Positions 16,980-26,014 of a DNA stretch of 64,000 bases are shown here, piece by piece. Position numbers and translations under genes: made by a program. The notes beneath the pieces are model-generated. The model worked only from the letters and a program-made list of their open reading frames with translations. It was not told the origin of the DNA and did not search any database. This DNA is from Mixta hanseatica (GTDB taxonomy: Bacteria; Pseudomonadota; Gammaproteobacteria; Enterobacterales; Enterobacteriaceae): positions 1,860,001 to 1,924,000 of the forward strand of contig NZ_CP082904.1 of assembly GCF_023517775.1 (NCBI RefSeq), in the 5' to 3' direction. Position 1 is the stretch's first letter. The number at the start of each line of letters is the position of its first letter.

Positions 16980-17280
16980 TTTTCCTCACTGTTTTGACCA
17001 GCCGGTGAGCATGTTAGCCGCGCTGAGCCGAACCGGGTGCAGATTGGCTGTAATCGCTGCCGGGCCGGTCGTTTTATTCGCTTTTATCTGCAACTACCCT
17101 AAAAAGTAGCAGAAGGATTAGTGGCTATCTGACGGCGGGTTCGTGGGCGCAGGAAGCGGACTGTACTGCGCCTCAACTGTGATCAAACTCTGATAAACGA
17201 CAAGGCTTACTTGTATGGTAGTAAGGTGACATTTAAGTTATCAAGATGTTTATTTTTTATTCTAAAAGCATTACAGCTGG
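16980..17280. other. Intergenic region without recognisable feature
   Basis: Between the FAD oxidase start and the MFS remnant I see no gene, no RNA and no clear operator. The right-hand part is AT-rich and may contain the oxidase promoter and leftover sequence of the decayed MFS gene. Confidence 0.4.
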
Positions 17281-18179
17281 TATGTTGCCGTGCTGGTGGA
17301 GACGGTAGCGGGCGTGGCGACCGCATTTTGTAAGTCGCTAGGGGCATTTCAGGCTCTCAGAGTGGTTATGGGTATGGGCACGGGCCTGTTTTAATCGCCG
17401 CCATTTTGGCATTCGCTACCTGGCGCGAAGCTTTTTTATTTATCCCGCTTATCGGTCTGGTGATCCTTGTCGCCCAGCTGATCATCGGCACGCGTAAAAA
17501 TCATCAAAAAGTCAACGCGTGGATTATTAACAACCAAATGACGCCGCCTGTTACCGAATCTCTGAATCATCAGGTAGAAACATCTTCGGTTTGGTCTAAC
17601 GCCGCTTCTTGTTTGAAAAACCGTAACTGTCAGCTCGCTATTCTGCTGATTTTTGGATTTACCTGGGCAGAGATGGGGATCGCTAACTTCCTGACACTGC
17701 AACTGACATGTGAAGTGGGCCTGGATCTGTCAACGGCTGCCGTTATTTCCGGGGCTTCTGGTTTAACCGGCTGGATTGGTCAGATTTTATGGGGCAGCTT
17801 TTCGGACGTAAAAGGGCGTAAACGTTCCCTGGGTATCATTATCTCTGGATGGATCCTGGCTGCTGCGTTATGCATGTTTATCCATTCCGCCACGCTTGCC
17901 TGGGCGATTCTGATCCTCTGGGGACTGTTTCGCAATTCACCCTATCCTGTCGCTTATGCTTTGCTGATCGATTCTTCTCCGCGCGCCGCCGCATCCAGCA
18001 TGGGGCTGATGATCGGCCTGGCGGTAGGCATTGCCGGGATTCTGGTCGCGCCAGTTAGCGGCTGGATTATCTCCAGCTATGGCTTTACTGCTCACTATCT
18101 GGTTATTGTTGCAGTGCTGCTTATTTCATGCGCTCCGCTGTGGTTTATTAAAGAAACTGTAAAGGTAAATAAGGCCTGA
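17281..18179 (+). pseudogene. MFS transporter remnant (5' truncated and frameshifted)
   Basis: From 17281 one frame reads LVETVAGVATAFCKSLGAFQ and then VVMGMGTGLF, the helix 3-4 region of a sugar/organic acid MFS protein, and ends in TAA at 17392. A second frame takes over at about 17394 (AAILAFATWREAFLFIPL) and stays open to 18179, encoding the rest, with a normal C-terminal six-helix half. The first helices and the start are missing. The C-terminal half alone should not transport. It is followed directly by a broken cyclase gene, so the pair looks like a decayed uptake-and-hydrolysis operon. Confidence 0.75.
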
Positions 18180-18180
18180 T

Positions 18181-18673
18181 ATGACTAGCGATGTAATCTC
18201 CTTACTGCGGCAGTACACGCTGATTGAACTGAACCATCTTTATGAAGAATTTATGCCAGTCTGGCCAACGTATGGAAAATTTTCTGTAGCCGTGCAGAAG
18301 ATTATATTGCTGGTGATGGCAACTATAACTGTCAACTTAGCCTTGGGGATCATTGTGGTACTCATGTGGATGCCCCGGCACACTTTATTGACGGGGGTAG
18401 AACCATTGAACAAATTGATGTCCAACAACTGACGGGGCGCGTTACCTGCTAAATAAAGGCGTGACGGTGTTCGGCACGGATGCTATGTCCCTTGACCGGT
18501 ATAGCAATGAAGCGCATCCCGCCCATTTTGCCGTGCTGGGCGCAGGTTGTTTGATTGTGGAAAATCTGGCCAATCTGCATGCTTTGCCCGCCGAATTTAT
18601 CTTTATGGCGTTGCCGCTCAGGATTAAGGGAGCGTCCGCTTCTCCCATTCGTGCAGTGGCGCTGGTGAAGTAA
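18181..18673 (+). pseudogene. Cyclase / kynurenine-formamidase-like gene, frameshifted and deleted
   Basis: Three frames hold consecutive pieces of one PF04199-type protein. 18181 onward gives an N terminus ending MPVWPTYGKF. A shift near the AAAATTTT run at 18277-18284 leads to the frame reading SLGDHCGTHVDAPAHF, the metal-binding HxGTHxDxPxH motif, and stopping near 18450. The third frame gives the C terminus (VTVFGTDAMSLD, then ENLANLHALPAEF, to TAA at 18673). The middle of the protein is missing between the second and third pieces. Working relatives hydrolyse amides or act as isatin hydrolases with a metal ion. Confidence 0.8.
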
Positions 18674-18800
18674 CCCGCTCTACGCCGATGAGTTATGCCA
18701 GAAACAGTATATGCCCACCGGGCGTGAGAACTTTTATCAGATAATACGTTGTCATCTGTGGGTGGAGATTATGCCGAACATGATCCGCCGAGCCTTGGTT

Positions 18801-19970
18801 TCAACACTCCACCCACACCGATCCGGCATCCGCTGAACGTACGCAATTTTCTACCCAGCGGACCCCCGCCAGACCTGCATGGACATCCGGATACCAGAAA
18901 TCACGGAGAAACGTCGTATCACCGCGATCCGTGGCGTCCATCGCCAGCGCGAAACGACGATAGAGATTCGACCAGGCTTCAAATAGCCCTTCCGCATGGC
19001 CGCCGCTAATCCGATCCTCCTCCAGCGCTCGCGCATTAAGATAACCCATGCCGCGCTCAAGGATGCGCACAGGCTCGCCCTGAACTTCATAGCGCAGCTG
19101 ATTGGGCTGTTCATCCCACCACTCCAGGCTGGCTTTGGCCCCCACGATGCGGATCTTTTGACTATGCATGGAACCACTGTTGACCGCAGAAGCCCACATG
19201 CTACCCACTGCGCCATTGGCAAATTCCATCAGTACGTATGCGTTATCCTCCAGCGGCGCGCGGCTCTCGATAAAGCTCTGACGAGCGCATAGCAGACGTT
19301 TAACCTGCAGATCGGGCACCATGGTTTCCGCGATAAATAGAGGATGCGTAGCCAGATCGCCCAGTACATAGCTGGGGCCAACAAAGCGAGGATCGACGCG
19401 CCAGCGGGTGCTGGGATTCTGCAACTCTACCGCTTCATTATGAAAGCCGTGGGCAAACTGCATATTAACAATCCGTATCTCGCCCAGCTCGCCTGCCGTT
19501 ACCATTTCCCGCGCCTGATGAATCAGCTGGTGGCCCGCGTAGCCATATGTTACGCCGATAATCTTATTTTTTTCTGCGCTTAAACGCTCAAGCTCATCGG
19601 CTTCCTCGGTGGTGAAACACAACGGTTTTTCGCATACCACATGCAGGCCAGCCTGTAGCGCCGCCCGGCAAATAGCAAAATGCGTGTTATTCGGCGTGGC
19701 GACAGAAACGGCCTGGATGCCATCTTCCCGCGCGGCTTCCGCTGCAAACATGCTTTCATAGTCGGGATAACAGCGCTCCGGCTGAACACCCAGTGCGGTG
19801 CCAAAAGCCAGGCCGCGTTCGGCATCAATATCAAATGCGCCGGCCAGTAGCGTGAAGGTACTATCACGCTGCGCCGCCGAGCGGTGAATATAGCCAATCT
19901 GGCTGGTTCCGCCGCCGCCCACCATGCCCCAGCGCAGTGAGTGTCCGAGAGGTTTGATACCATTAATCAT
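18801..19970 (-). CDS. Gfo/Idh/MocA family oxidoreductase
   Basis: A 389-residue NAD(P)-dependent dehydrogenase. The Rossmann loop (GMVGGGGTSQIG) starts near residue 13, VCEKPLCFTTEEAD near 105 contains the family's EKP motif with the catalytic Lys, and the C-terminal half is the usual substrate-binding sheet domain. The start at 19970 has AAGGAGACGAAG; the frame is open 66 codons further, but into the preceding gene. It is the third gene of the porter-isomerase-dehydrogenase operon, ten bases after the isomerase. Relatives oxidise inositols or sugars; the exact substrate is not given by sequence. Confidence 0.9.
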   Translation of the reverse strand: MINGIKPLGHSLRWGMVGGGGTSQIGYIHRSAAQRDSTFTLLAGAFDIDAERGLAFGTALGVQPERCYPDYESMFAAEAAREDGIQAVSVATPNNTHFAICRAALQAGLHVVCEKPLCFTTEEADELERLSAEKNKIIGVTYGYAGHQLIHQAREMVTAGELGEIRIVNMQFAHGFHNEAVELQNPSTRWRVDPRFVGPSYVLGDLATHPLFIAETMVPDLQVKRLLCARQSFIESRAPLEDNAYVLMEFANGAVGSMWASAVNSGSMHSQKIRIVGAKASLEWWDEQPNQLRYEVQGEPVRILERGMGYLNARALEEDRISGGHAEGLFEAWSNLYRRFALAMDATDRGDTTFLRDFWYPDVHAGLAGVRWVENCVRSADAGSVWVEC

Positions 19971-19980
19971 CTTCGTCTCC

Positions 19981-20904
19981 TTAAAAACCAACTGATTGCA
20001 GATATTGCAGGCTTGCCGTGACGTCGCGCAGACTGGTGTCCGCATTACGCGGATCTCTTTCCTGCTCGATAGTGATCCAGCCCTGATAATGACGCTGCCG
20101 CAGAAATTCATGGATTTGCGGGTAGTTAATTGCCCCGCAGCCAAGCGGACACATAACGCCCTGAGCACAGGCGGAGAAAAAGTCTACGCCACCACCGATA
20201 ACGTCCCGCCACACGGAGGCGTTGATATCTTTGAAATGAAGGTAATCAATACGATCCCAATATTTATCGAGCGCAGCGATCGGCTCCATACCGGAATAGA
20301 AGAGATGGCCGGTATCCAGACAGAGACCGGCAACGGAATGGGGGATATCCGCAACCAGTTGCGCAATTTCATCCTCATATTCTATACACCCACCGGCATG
20401 GGGATGGATCACCGGGCGTACGCCGTACTCTTTCCACGCTATTTCACTGAGCGCTGAGATATGCGCCATCATGGTTTGCCAGTCAGCGGAAGAGAGCCGG
20501 GGAGCTTTTGTCGGCTGGCCCGCTAAAGCGGCCCGCTCCGGATTACCAAAATCGATAATCACCAGGTAGGGGGGCGGCGTATTCTTTCCATGAACCTTCT
20601 CAGCGGTGGGCACGGTTTTCAGGTTGCGGCAAATATTATGGGTAAGCGCCACCATCGCCGGAAAATTCTGTTCGCTGACCAGATCGTCAAAAATGGTGCC
20701 GGCGACCAAAGAAAGGCCGTGCCTGTTAAGCGCATCACTCAACTCATCCGCCTGCACCGGCAGATAGCCCCAGGGACCCAGTTCGATACTTTTGTAGCCT
20801 GCCTGGGCGGCCTCATGCAGGACTTTTTGCCACGCGGGTAAATAAGGATTGTCAGGATCGTCCACCCCCCAACTGCAGGGCGCATTTGCGATAGATATAG
20901 TCAT
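19981..20904 (-). CDS. Sugar phosphate isomerase/epimerase, TIM barrel (IolE/MocC-like)
   Basis: The 307-residue protein is an AP-endonuclease-2-fold TIM barrel. It opens with IANAPCSWGVDDPDNP, as IolE and related proteins do, and has the metal-ligand segments YKSIELGPWG, VIHPHAGGCIEYE, GLCLDTGHLFYSG, YLHFKDI and ITIEQERDP. IolE dehydrates scyllo-inosose; other members epimerise keto-sugars. It overlaps the upstream porter gene by four bases (ATGA), showing tight co-translation. With the dehydrogenase and porter it suggests uptake and oxidation of a cyclitol or sugar, but a complete inositol set is not present here. Confidence 0.87.
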   Translation of the reverse strand: MTISIANAPCSWGVDDPDNPYLPAWQKVLHEAAQAGYKSIELGPWGYLPVQADELSDALNRHGLSLVAGTIFDDLVSEQNFPAMVALTHNICRNLKTVPTAEKVHGKNTPPPYLVIIDFGNPERAALAGQPTKAPRLSSADWQTMMAHISALSEIAWKEYGVRPVIHPHAGGCIEYEDEIAQLVADIPHSVAGLCLDTGHLFYSGMEPIAALDKYWDRIDYLHFKDINASVWRDVIGGGVDFFSACAQGVMCPLGCGAINYPQIHEFLRQRHYQGWITIEQERDPRNADTSLRDVTASLQYLQSVGF

Positions 20905-22352
20905 AGGGCTTTCTCTTCAGGTTGTACATTACGAGGATTTTCTTCACGGCTCGTCAGGGCAAAGCGATCAAGTACCAGCTGTTCCATTTTTTCCAGAGAG
21001 ACGCCTTTAGTTTCAGGTAGATACTTGCGAACAAACCACCATGAAATCAGGCAACAAACTGCGAAGATCAACAGCGGGAAACCGCCGCCAAAATGCGCCA
21101 TCAGCCAGGGATTTTTATTCATGATCGGAAAGCTCTGACTGACCAAAAAATTGGCGATCCACATCGCGCTGATTGAAAAACCCATCCCCGCCGCCCGGAG
21201 TCGGTTAGGGAAAATCTCGCCGATAACGGTCCAGACAACCTGTGCCCATGTCGCGCCGAATATCAGCATGAAACCAAACAGGCCAATGACCGAAGCGATG
21301 CCCTTAATACCGGCATAAAAAGAGATAAAAGTCATAATCAGACAGAGGGCTGCTCCCCAGGAACCGACGGACAACAGTATTTTTCGGCCAACCCGATCAA
21401 TCAGCGCCATGCCCACCATGACGCCAACAAATTGCATCGCGGCCAGCCAGATGGTCATGAACATCGCTTCCTCCATGCTGCCGGTAACATTCCTGAGCAG
21501 GGAGGGGCCAAAATACTGGATGACGTTTATGCCAGTCAGCTGATTGAATAAGGCCAGGCCTACGCCAATAACCAGGAAAACCAGGTTACGTTTATTAAAT
21601 CGCAGTCGTTCATGAGAATGAGAAGGCCGAAGTTCAGATTGCAGTGACGTTTTGATCTCCCGCAGAACATTTTGTGCATGCCCTGCAGAGGAAATGCGCG
21701 TCAGGGTTTTTAGCGCCCGGTCATCATGACCGGCCATAACGTTCCAGCGGGGTGACTCGGGAATAAAACTGATAAAGATAAAAAACAGCAAGCAGGGGAC
21801 AAATGCTGAACCCAGCATCCAGCGCCAACCGGTATCATTCAGCCATTCAGGCGTCGCGCCTTTGGCAATAAGATAATTGGTCAGCAGCACCAACACCTGC
21901 CCGCCCACACAACAAATCATATGCATGGTCATGGCACGGCCACGGTAATCTTTCGGCGCTACTTCGGCGATATAGACTGGTGAAACCACCGATGCCATGC
22001 CTATGCCCAGCCCGCCAATGATGCGAAACAGTACAAATATTTCAAAATTGGGAGCCAGAGCGGTGCCGATGACTGAGGCGACAAAAAGAAGGGCCGTCAT
22101 CAGCAACGTCTTTTTGCGTCCGTAACGATCGGCAATATGCCCGGCAACCAGACATCCGAGAACGCATCCAATAATGACATTCGATACAGCCCAGCCGGTT
22201 TCGGCAGGGGAAAGACGATAGTGGTGGCTCAGGGGCTCAATAGCACCCGAAATAACCGATGAATCGTAGCCGAGCAGTAGTCCGCCAAGCGCTGCTACGC
22301 AGCAGATACCCATGACATAAGCAATATTATGGCGCTGATGAGAAACCGGCAT
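20901..22352 (-). CDS. Sugar porter family MFS transporter
   Basis: At 483 residues with twelve helices, it has the full set of sugar-porter signatures: GYDSSVISGAIE in helix 1, DRYGRKKTLL in the 2-3 loop, IPESPRWNV after helix 6, QLTGINVIQYFGP in helix 7, and YLPETKGVSLEKME after helix 12. These are proton symporters of the XylE/GalP/IolT type. It is the first gene of the operon under the LacI-type regulator immediately upstream, with a candidate operator 110 bases before its start at 22462-22480. Confidence 0.92.
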   Translation of the reverse strand: MPVSHQRHNIAYVMGICCVAALGGLLLGYDSSVISGAIEPLSHHYRLSPAETGWAVSNVIIGCVLGCLVAGHIADRYGRKKTLLMTALLFVASVIGTALAPNFEIFVLFRIIGGLGIGMASVVSPVYIAEVAPKDYRGRAMTMHMICCVGGQVLVLLTNYLIAKGATPEWLNDTGWRWMLGSAFVPCLLFFIFISFIPESPRWNVMAGHDDRALKTLTRISSAGHAQNVLREIKTSLQSELRPSHSHERLRFNKRNLVFLVIGVGLALFNQLTGINVIQYFGPSLLRNVTGSMEEAMFMTIWLAAMQFVGVMVGMALIDRVGRKILLSVGSWGAALCLIMTFISFYAGIKGIASVIGLFGFMLIFGATWAQVVWTVIGEIFPNRLRAAGMGFSISAMWIANFLVSQSFPIMNKNPWLMAHFGGGFPLLIFAVCCLISWWFVRKYLPETKGVSLEKMEQLVLDRFALTSREENPRNVQPEEKAL

Positions 22353-22461
22353 GTTGTTCTCCCGCAGTATAAAGTGCAGGCAGTATCAAACATACATTCC
22401 ATAATCTCCAACAATGAAACTTTCGTTTTTAGAGGTGGATCATGATTTTTTTAAATCAAGC

Positions 22462-22480
22462 AATGATAGATTTTTATCTT
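22462..22480. promoter_or_regulatory. Candidate LacI-family operator, porter promoter
   Basis: AATGATAGATTTTTATCTT shares its first 17 bases with the site at 23551-23570 in front of the LacI gene. It lies between the LacI stop and the porter start. The shared partial dyad (AATGATA facing TATCATT) makes both sites strong candidates for the same regulator. Confidence 0.7.
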
Positions 22481-22514
22481 TAAGGGATAAGCCGTGATTC
22501 TCCTTAGGTTAGAT

Positions 22515-23537
22515 TCAAATATTTTCGCGGGTCACCAGATCAAAGGGCAGGGTAATATGTACGGGATTAATATCATCCTCGCGAAAATGACTAATGATGA
22601 CGCGGACGACCGTTTCTGCAATCAAATCAATTCGATGTCTGATCATCACTTCAATGCCGCCTTCAATAAGCGCAAGATCGCCATTCACCACCGGACCGTG
22701 GCAAAGTAGTTTTATGTGCTGGCGGTCGCTCTCTTTAATGGCTTTCAGGACGCCCTCGATCCCGCCACATGGCGCATAAATCATGGCGAGATCGCTGTGG
22801 TTTGCGAGCAACGTTGTTGCAGCTGAATATCCGCCTTCAACGCTTTCATGCGTTTTTAACGGCTCAAGGACCACATAACCGCTATTTTTTTCACGCAGGT
22901 AAGAGCGAAAGCTGATCTCACAGCTTTCCTGGCAGTTAAAACGATGGTCGCCCAGCAGAACGCCAATCACGTCCTGAGGTTGTAGTAAGCGATCGGCAAA
23001 CCATCCGGCAGTACGTCCCGCTTTCTGATTATCCAGCCCGATATAACCGGCATGCCCACAGGGCGAGAAATCAGAAAAAAGGGCATAAACCCGCACGCCA
23101 GATGCGGCAACTTTTTTAATGGTATGTCGTATCAATGGGTGATCAAGGGCAACCAGGCCAATGGCATCAACCCGCTTTGCCAGCTTTTCAAGAGAAGCCG
23201 CCATGCTTTCTACATCCTGAATATCGAACCCTACAAATTCAGGTTCAGTGTGGGCGTATTGATAGGCGAAACGGCGTAATGAATCGGCAAACGGCTGATA
23301 AAACGAGTGATCTTTCGTTAACAGCATAAATCCCATGCGAACCGGCGTTTTCCCTGGCGTCTCTTCGCGGGCCATTACTTTCAGCATTGCTTCACGGTAG
23401 CCCAGGCGCTCTGCGGCCAGTAAAACCTTTTCCCGCGTCTCCTGACGTACCGGCGCGCGACGATTTAAGACGCGATCGACAGTTGCGACGCCGACGCCTG
23501 CTGCTTTGGCTACGGCTGCCATAGACACTTTTTTCAT
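22515..23537 (-). CDS. LacI family transcriptional regulator
   Basis: The 340-residue protein starts MKKVSMAAVAKAAGVGVATVDRVLNRR, a LacI helix-turn-helix with hinge, and continues with a periplasmic-binding-protein-like sensor domain (MGFMLLTKDHSFYQPF; GYIGLDNQKAGRTAGW). The VDRVLN form in place of VSRVLN is found in the branch that regulates inositol and ribose-type genes. It is encoded just upstream of the porter-isomerase-dehydrogenase operon and carries the same candidate operator in its own promoter, so it likely represses both itself and the operon until a sugar binds. Confidence 0.9.
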   Translation of the reverse strand: MKKVSMAAVAKAAGVGVATVDRVLNRRAPVRQETREKVLLAAERLGYREAMLKVMAREETPGKTPVRMGFMLLTKDHSFYQPFADSLRRFAYQYAHTEPEFVGFDIQDVESMAASLEKLAKRVDAIGLVALDHPLIRHTIKKVAASGVRVYALFSDFSPCGHAGYIGLDNQKAGRTAGWFADRLLQPQDVIGVLLGDHRFNCQESCEISFRSYLREKNSGYVVLEPLKTHESVEGGYSAATTLLANHSDLAMIYAPCGGIEGVLKAIKESDRQHIKLLCHGPVVNGDLALIEGGIEVMIRHRIDLIAETVVRVIISHFREDDINPVHITLPFDLVTRENI

Positions 23538-23550
23538 TGCGATTATCCCT

Positions 23551-23570
23551 AATGATAGATTTTTATCATT
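23551..23570. promoter_or_regulatory. Candidate LacI-family operator, autoregulatory
   Basis: AATGATAGATTTTTATCATT, a 20-base partial dyad, is 13 bases upstream of the LacI gene start. It matches the site at 22462-22480 over 17 consecutive bases. Confidence 0.72.
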
Positions 23571-23953
23571 ATGGCCTTACGTCAGGGATACTGCAAAAGG
23601 TTATGTGTTGCTTTCTTTGCCCGTCGCGGAACGGTGTTTCGGAACGCTAAAGATTGGCCTACAGAGCCGTACTGCAAATCCGTTTTTTACTACCATCAAC
23701 CAATGTGAATTTGCGGATACAGGACCGGTATGGATACCATTCAAGTCACAACAAATCGATAGATAATATTTTTAGGAAAAAATAATAAACCAGATAAATC
23801 ATTCAGTTAAATTCATGGCGTGACCTTTGATTTAACGCGAAAACCATCCATTGTTAAAAAACGATGCAATCAATGATGCAATCAAGTTACGCATTGATTT
23901 TTGTTGTGCTATTACTATGTGCCAGATTCTTAACCTGTCGGCTGGAAATGGTT
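23571..23953. promoter_or_regulatory. Divergent region with MocR-type direct repeats
   Basis: Between the LacI and MocR genes. GATGCAATCA is repeated at 23863-23872 and 23875-23884, a 12-base period, followed by CGCATTGAT at about 23891, a related sequence in the opposite orientation. MocR/PdxR regulators are known to bind paired direct repeats with a nearby inverted half site, so this is a candidate autoregulatory site 70-90 bases before the MocR start. The remaining 290 bases show nothing else I can name. Confidence 0.5.
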
Positions 23954-25351
23954 ATGTCACTCTTTAAGCGCTGGGCAACTCAGCTTCAGCAACAGACTCA
24001 ACGCCCTGCCTATCTGCGTATAGCTGATTTTATTGCAGAGGGTATTACTACCGGCGAGCTGCCTTCGCGCTATAGACTCCCCCCGCTGCGCGAACTGGCT
24101 GAGATTCTGGGCCTGAACTATACGACCGTGACGAGGGGGTACGCGGAGGCCCGCCGCAGAGGCCTGATCGATTCCCGTCCAGGGCTGGGCAGCTTTATTC
24201 GCAGTAAAGCATCTTCTGCTTCGGCCTTACCCGTCAGCAGTTATGAAATGACCATGAATGCACCTATAGAACCTGTAGGAGCGTTAACCGAAGAAGCTTT
24301 GCGCGCCGGGGCCATAAATCTCTTTAACAGCACAGACATGTTGAGTCTGATGCGTTATCAGGATTTCGGTGGTAATGCGGAAGATAAAGCGGCGGCAATG
24401 CTCTGGATTAACCGTAAACTGAACGTAGAGAATGAATCAGAAATTCTGGTCTGCCCCGGGATCCACAGTGCATTGGTTGGCATAATGACGCTGCTTAAGC
24501 GCCGGAAAGGTGCCGTCTGTGTAAGCAATCTGGTTTATCCGGGCATGAAAGCAATCGCAAGCCATCTTGACGTTAAATTAAAAGCGGTGCTTTGTGATGA
24601 ATCTGGCCCAGACCCTGCGGCTTTAGAGGCTTTTTGCAGGGCCGGAGAGATCAGCGCACTGTATATCAACCCGACATTGCATAATCCTACCACACTGACG
24701 ATACCTGACTTTCGCAGACGCGCGCTTGCGGAAGTGTGCAGACGTTACAATGTTTCGGTGATTGAAGATGATGCTTACGCAGCGTTAAGCGATCTTCATA
24801 TACCTGCTTTCGCGGAACTGGTGCCCGAGCTGACATGGTATGTAACGGGCATGTCCAAATGTTTTGGACCGGGACTGCGTATCGCTTTTCTCAAAGGCCC
24901 TGACAGGCAGGCAGTAGAACGTCTTTCAGCCGTACTGCGGGCTTTAATGGTGATGTCCAGTCCTTTAACCAATGCGCTTGCACGCCAGTGGATAAATGAC
25001 GGTACGGCCGAGCGCATGTTGGATGAGATAAAAAACGAAGCTAAAATACGTCAGAAAATAGCCTCTTTATATCTTTCTCAGTTTGAATATCAGGCAGATA
25101 ACAACGGTTATCATTTATGGTTGCCCATTCCTAAAATGATCAACTCAAATTCATCTGATGTCGCGGTTAAGCTGCGAGAGAAAGGGATTAGCGCTGTTTC
25201 AGGGATTGCATTTTGCACGGATAATAACCCTGTAGAGGCTTTAAGGTTGTGCCTGGGGGGATCTCAGAGTCGTCATCAATGCGAAGAAAACCTTAAAACA
25301 CTGTCTGAAATGCTAACCGACCCAATATATTTTTCTGGCATGGCCATATAA
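23954..25351 (+). CDS. MocR family regulator (GntR HTH plus aminotransferase-like domain)
   Basis: Residues 1-80 form a GntR winged helix (YRLPPLRELAEILGLNYTTVTRGYAEARRRG), and the rest is a fold-type-I aminotransferase-like domain. NPTLHNPTTLTIP matches the NP..NPTG loop, DDAYAAL the PLP-ring Asp region, and GMSKCFGPGLRIAF contains the PLP Lys. The start is set at ATG 23954 (MSLFKRWATQL), preceded by GGAAATGG; upstream codons in the same frame encode an unlikely hydrophobic segment. MocR proteins sense PLP-linked amines or amino acids. No obvious catabolic target is adjacent, so its regulon is unknown. Confidence 0.87.
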   Translation: MSLFKRWATQLQQQTQRPAYLRIADFIAEGITTGELPSRYRLPPLRELAEILGLNYTTVTRGYAEARRRGLIDSRPGLGSFIRSKASSASALPVSSYEMTMNAPIEPVGALTEEALRAGAINLFNSTDMLSLMRYQDFGGNAEDKAAAMLWINRKLNVENESEILVCPGIHSALVGIMTLLKRRKGAVCVSNLVYPGMKAIASHLDVKLKAVLCDESGPDPAALEAFCRAGEISALYINPTLHNPTTLTIPDFRRRALAEVCRRYNVSVIEDDAYAALSDLHIPAFAELVPELTWYVTGMSKCFGPGLRIAFLKGPDRQAVERLSAVLRALMVMSSPLTNALARQWINDGTAERMLDEIKNEAKIRQKIASLYLSQFEYQADNNGYHLWLPIPKMINSNSSDVAVKLREKGISAVSGIAFCTDNNPVEALRLCLGGSQSRHQCEENLKTLSEMLTDPIYFSGMAI

Positions 25352-25456
25352 CTCATGGAAAAAGAGAAAACTACATTTCTATTTAACGTGGCACTGTTTT
25401 TTTATTTTAAGAACTAACACTTTCAACTGCAACAACTGGCTGATAAGGCTTTAGAA

Positions 25457-25921
25457 ATGAACAATGATCTCAATTTATTTTTACAAGAAGAGTTAAACAG
25501 AATCAACAAAGAGGAGCATCGTAATGACCGCCCTTACTTTGATTTTTCTTTCATAAGGCAGTACTCGGGACTTTATACTTTAATGTGTTTCCTGTTTGTT
25601 CTGACGATGGGGATCTTGCTGTATTCGGACTCATTTGGAACAACTGAGTACATTGTGTGCTGTCTGATTTTTGCAGTATGTAACTTCTTTTTCTTTTTTC
25701 ATATCAACCCTTCTTATCAGGTCAAGGATATTGATAGGGGCGCATGGAAAAATTGTTATACCGGGGACTGGTTTATGGAAGTTTATGTCAGAGAAGAATT
25801 TATTCAGTCATTACTTAATGGTTCTATCCTGACTGAAGCAGAGAAAAAAACGTTAGTATCTCAATATGAGAAAAAAGGCCATCTTTATTTTGCGGATATT
25901 TATCGCCTCAGAAATAAATAA
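25457..25921 (+). CDS. ylaC: YlaC family inner-membrane protein
   Basis: The 154-residue product has two closely spaced membrane helices (about residues 38-60 and 63-83) between polar ends. It resembles E. coli YlaC in overall plan: a charged start, FSFIRQYSGLY before helix 1, NFFFFF at the end of helix 2, and then YQVKDIDRGAWKNCYTGDW. YlaC has no defined function. The gene is AT-rich relative to its neighbours and ends in a near-ideal terminator at 25927. Confidence 0.7.
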   Translation: MNNDLNLFLQEELNRINKEEHRNDRPYFDFSFIRQYSGLYTLMCFLFVLTMGILLYSDSFGTTEYIVCCLIFAVCNFFFFFHINPSYQVKDIDRGAWKNCYTGDWFMEVYVREEFIQSLLNGSILTEAEKKTLVSQYEKKGHLYFADIYRLRNK

Positions 25922-25926
25922 CCTGC

Positions 25927-25957
25927 AACTAAAGGGCTGCATGCCAGCCCTTTAGTT
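25927..25957. terminator. Hairpin terminator between ylaC and umuC
   Basis: AACTAAAGGGCTG (25927-25939) and CAGCCCTTTAGTT (25945-25957) pair perfectly over 13 bases around CATGC. It separates two convergent genes and could act in both directions. Confidence 0.8.
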
Positions 25958-26014
25958 ACCCTCAGCGCGTGAAGCATAAAAGGTTGTATTCAGCACGTTG
26001 TTGGCAACGTTACG

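Noticed and set aside
18801..22352. Calling the LacI-linked operon a myo-inositol (iol) operon
   Set aside because: Only IolE-like and Gfo/Idh-type proteins are present; the other iol enzymes are absent from the window, so the substrate was left open.
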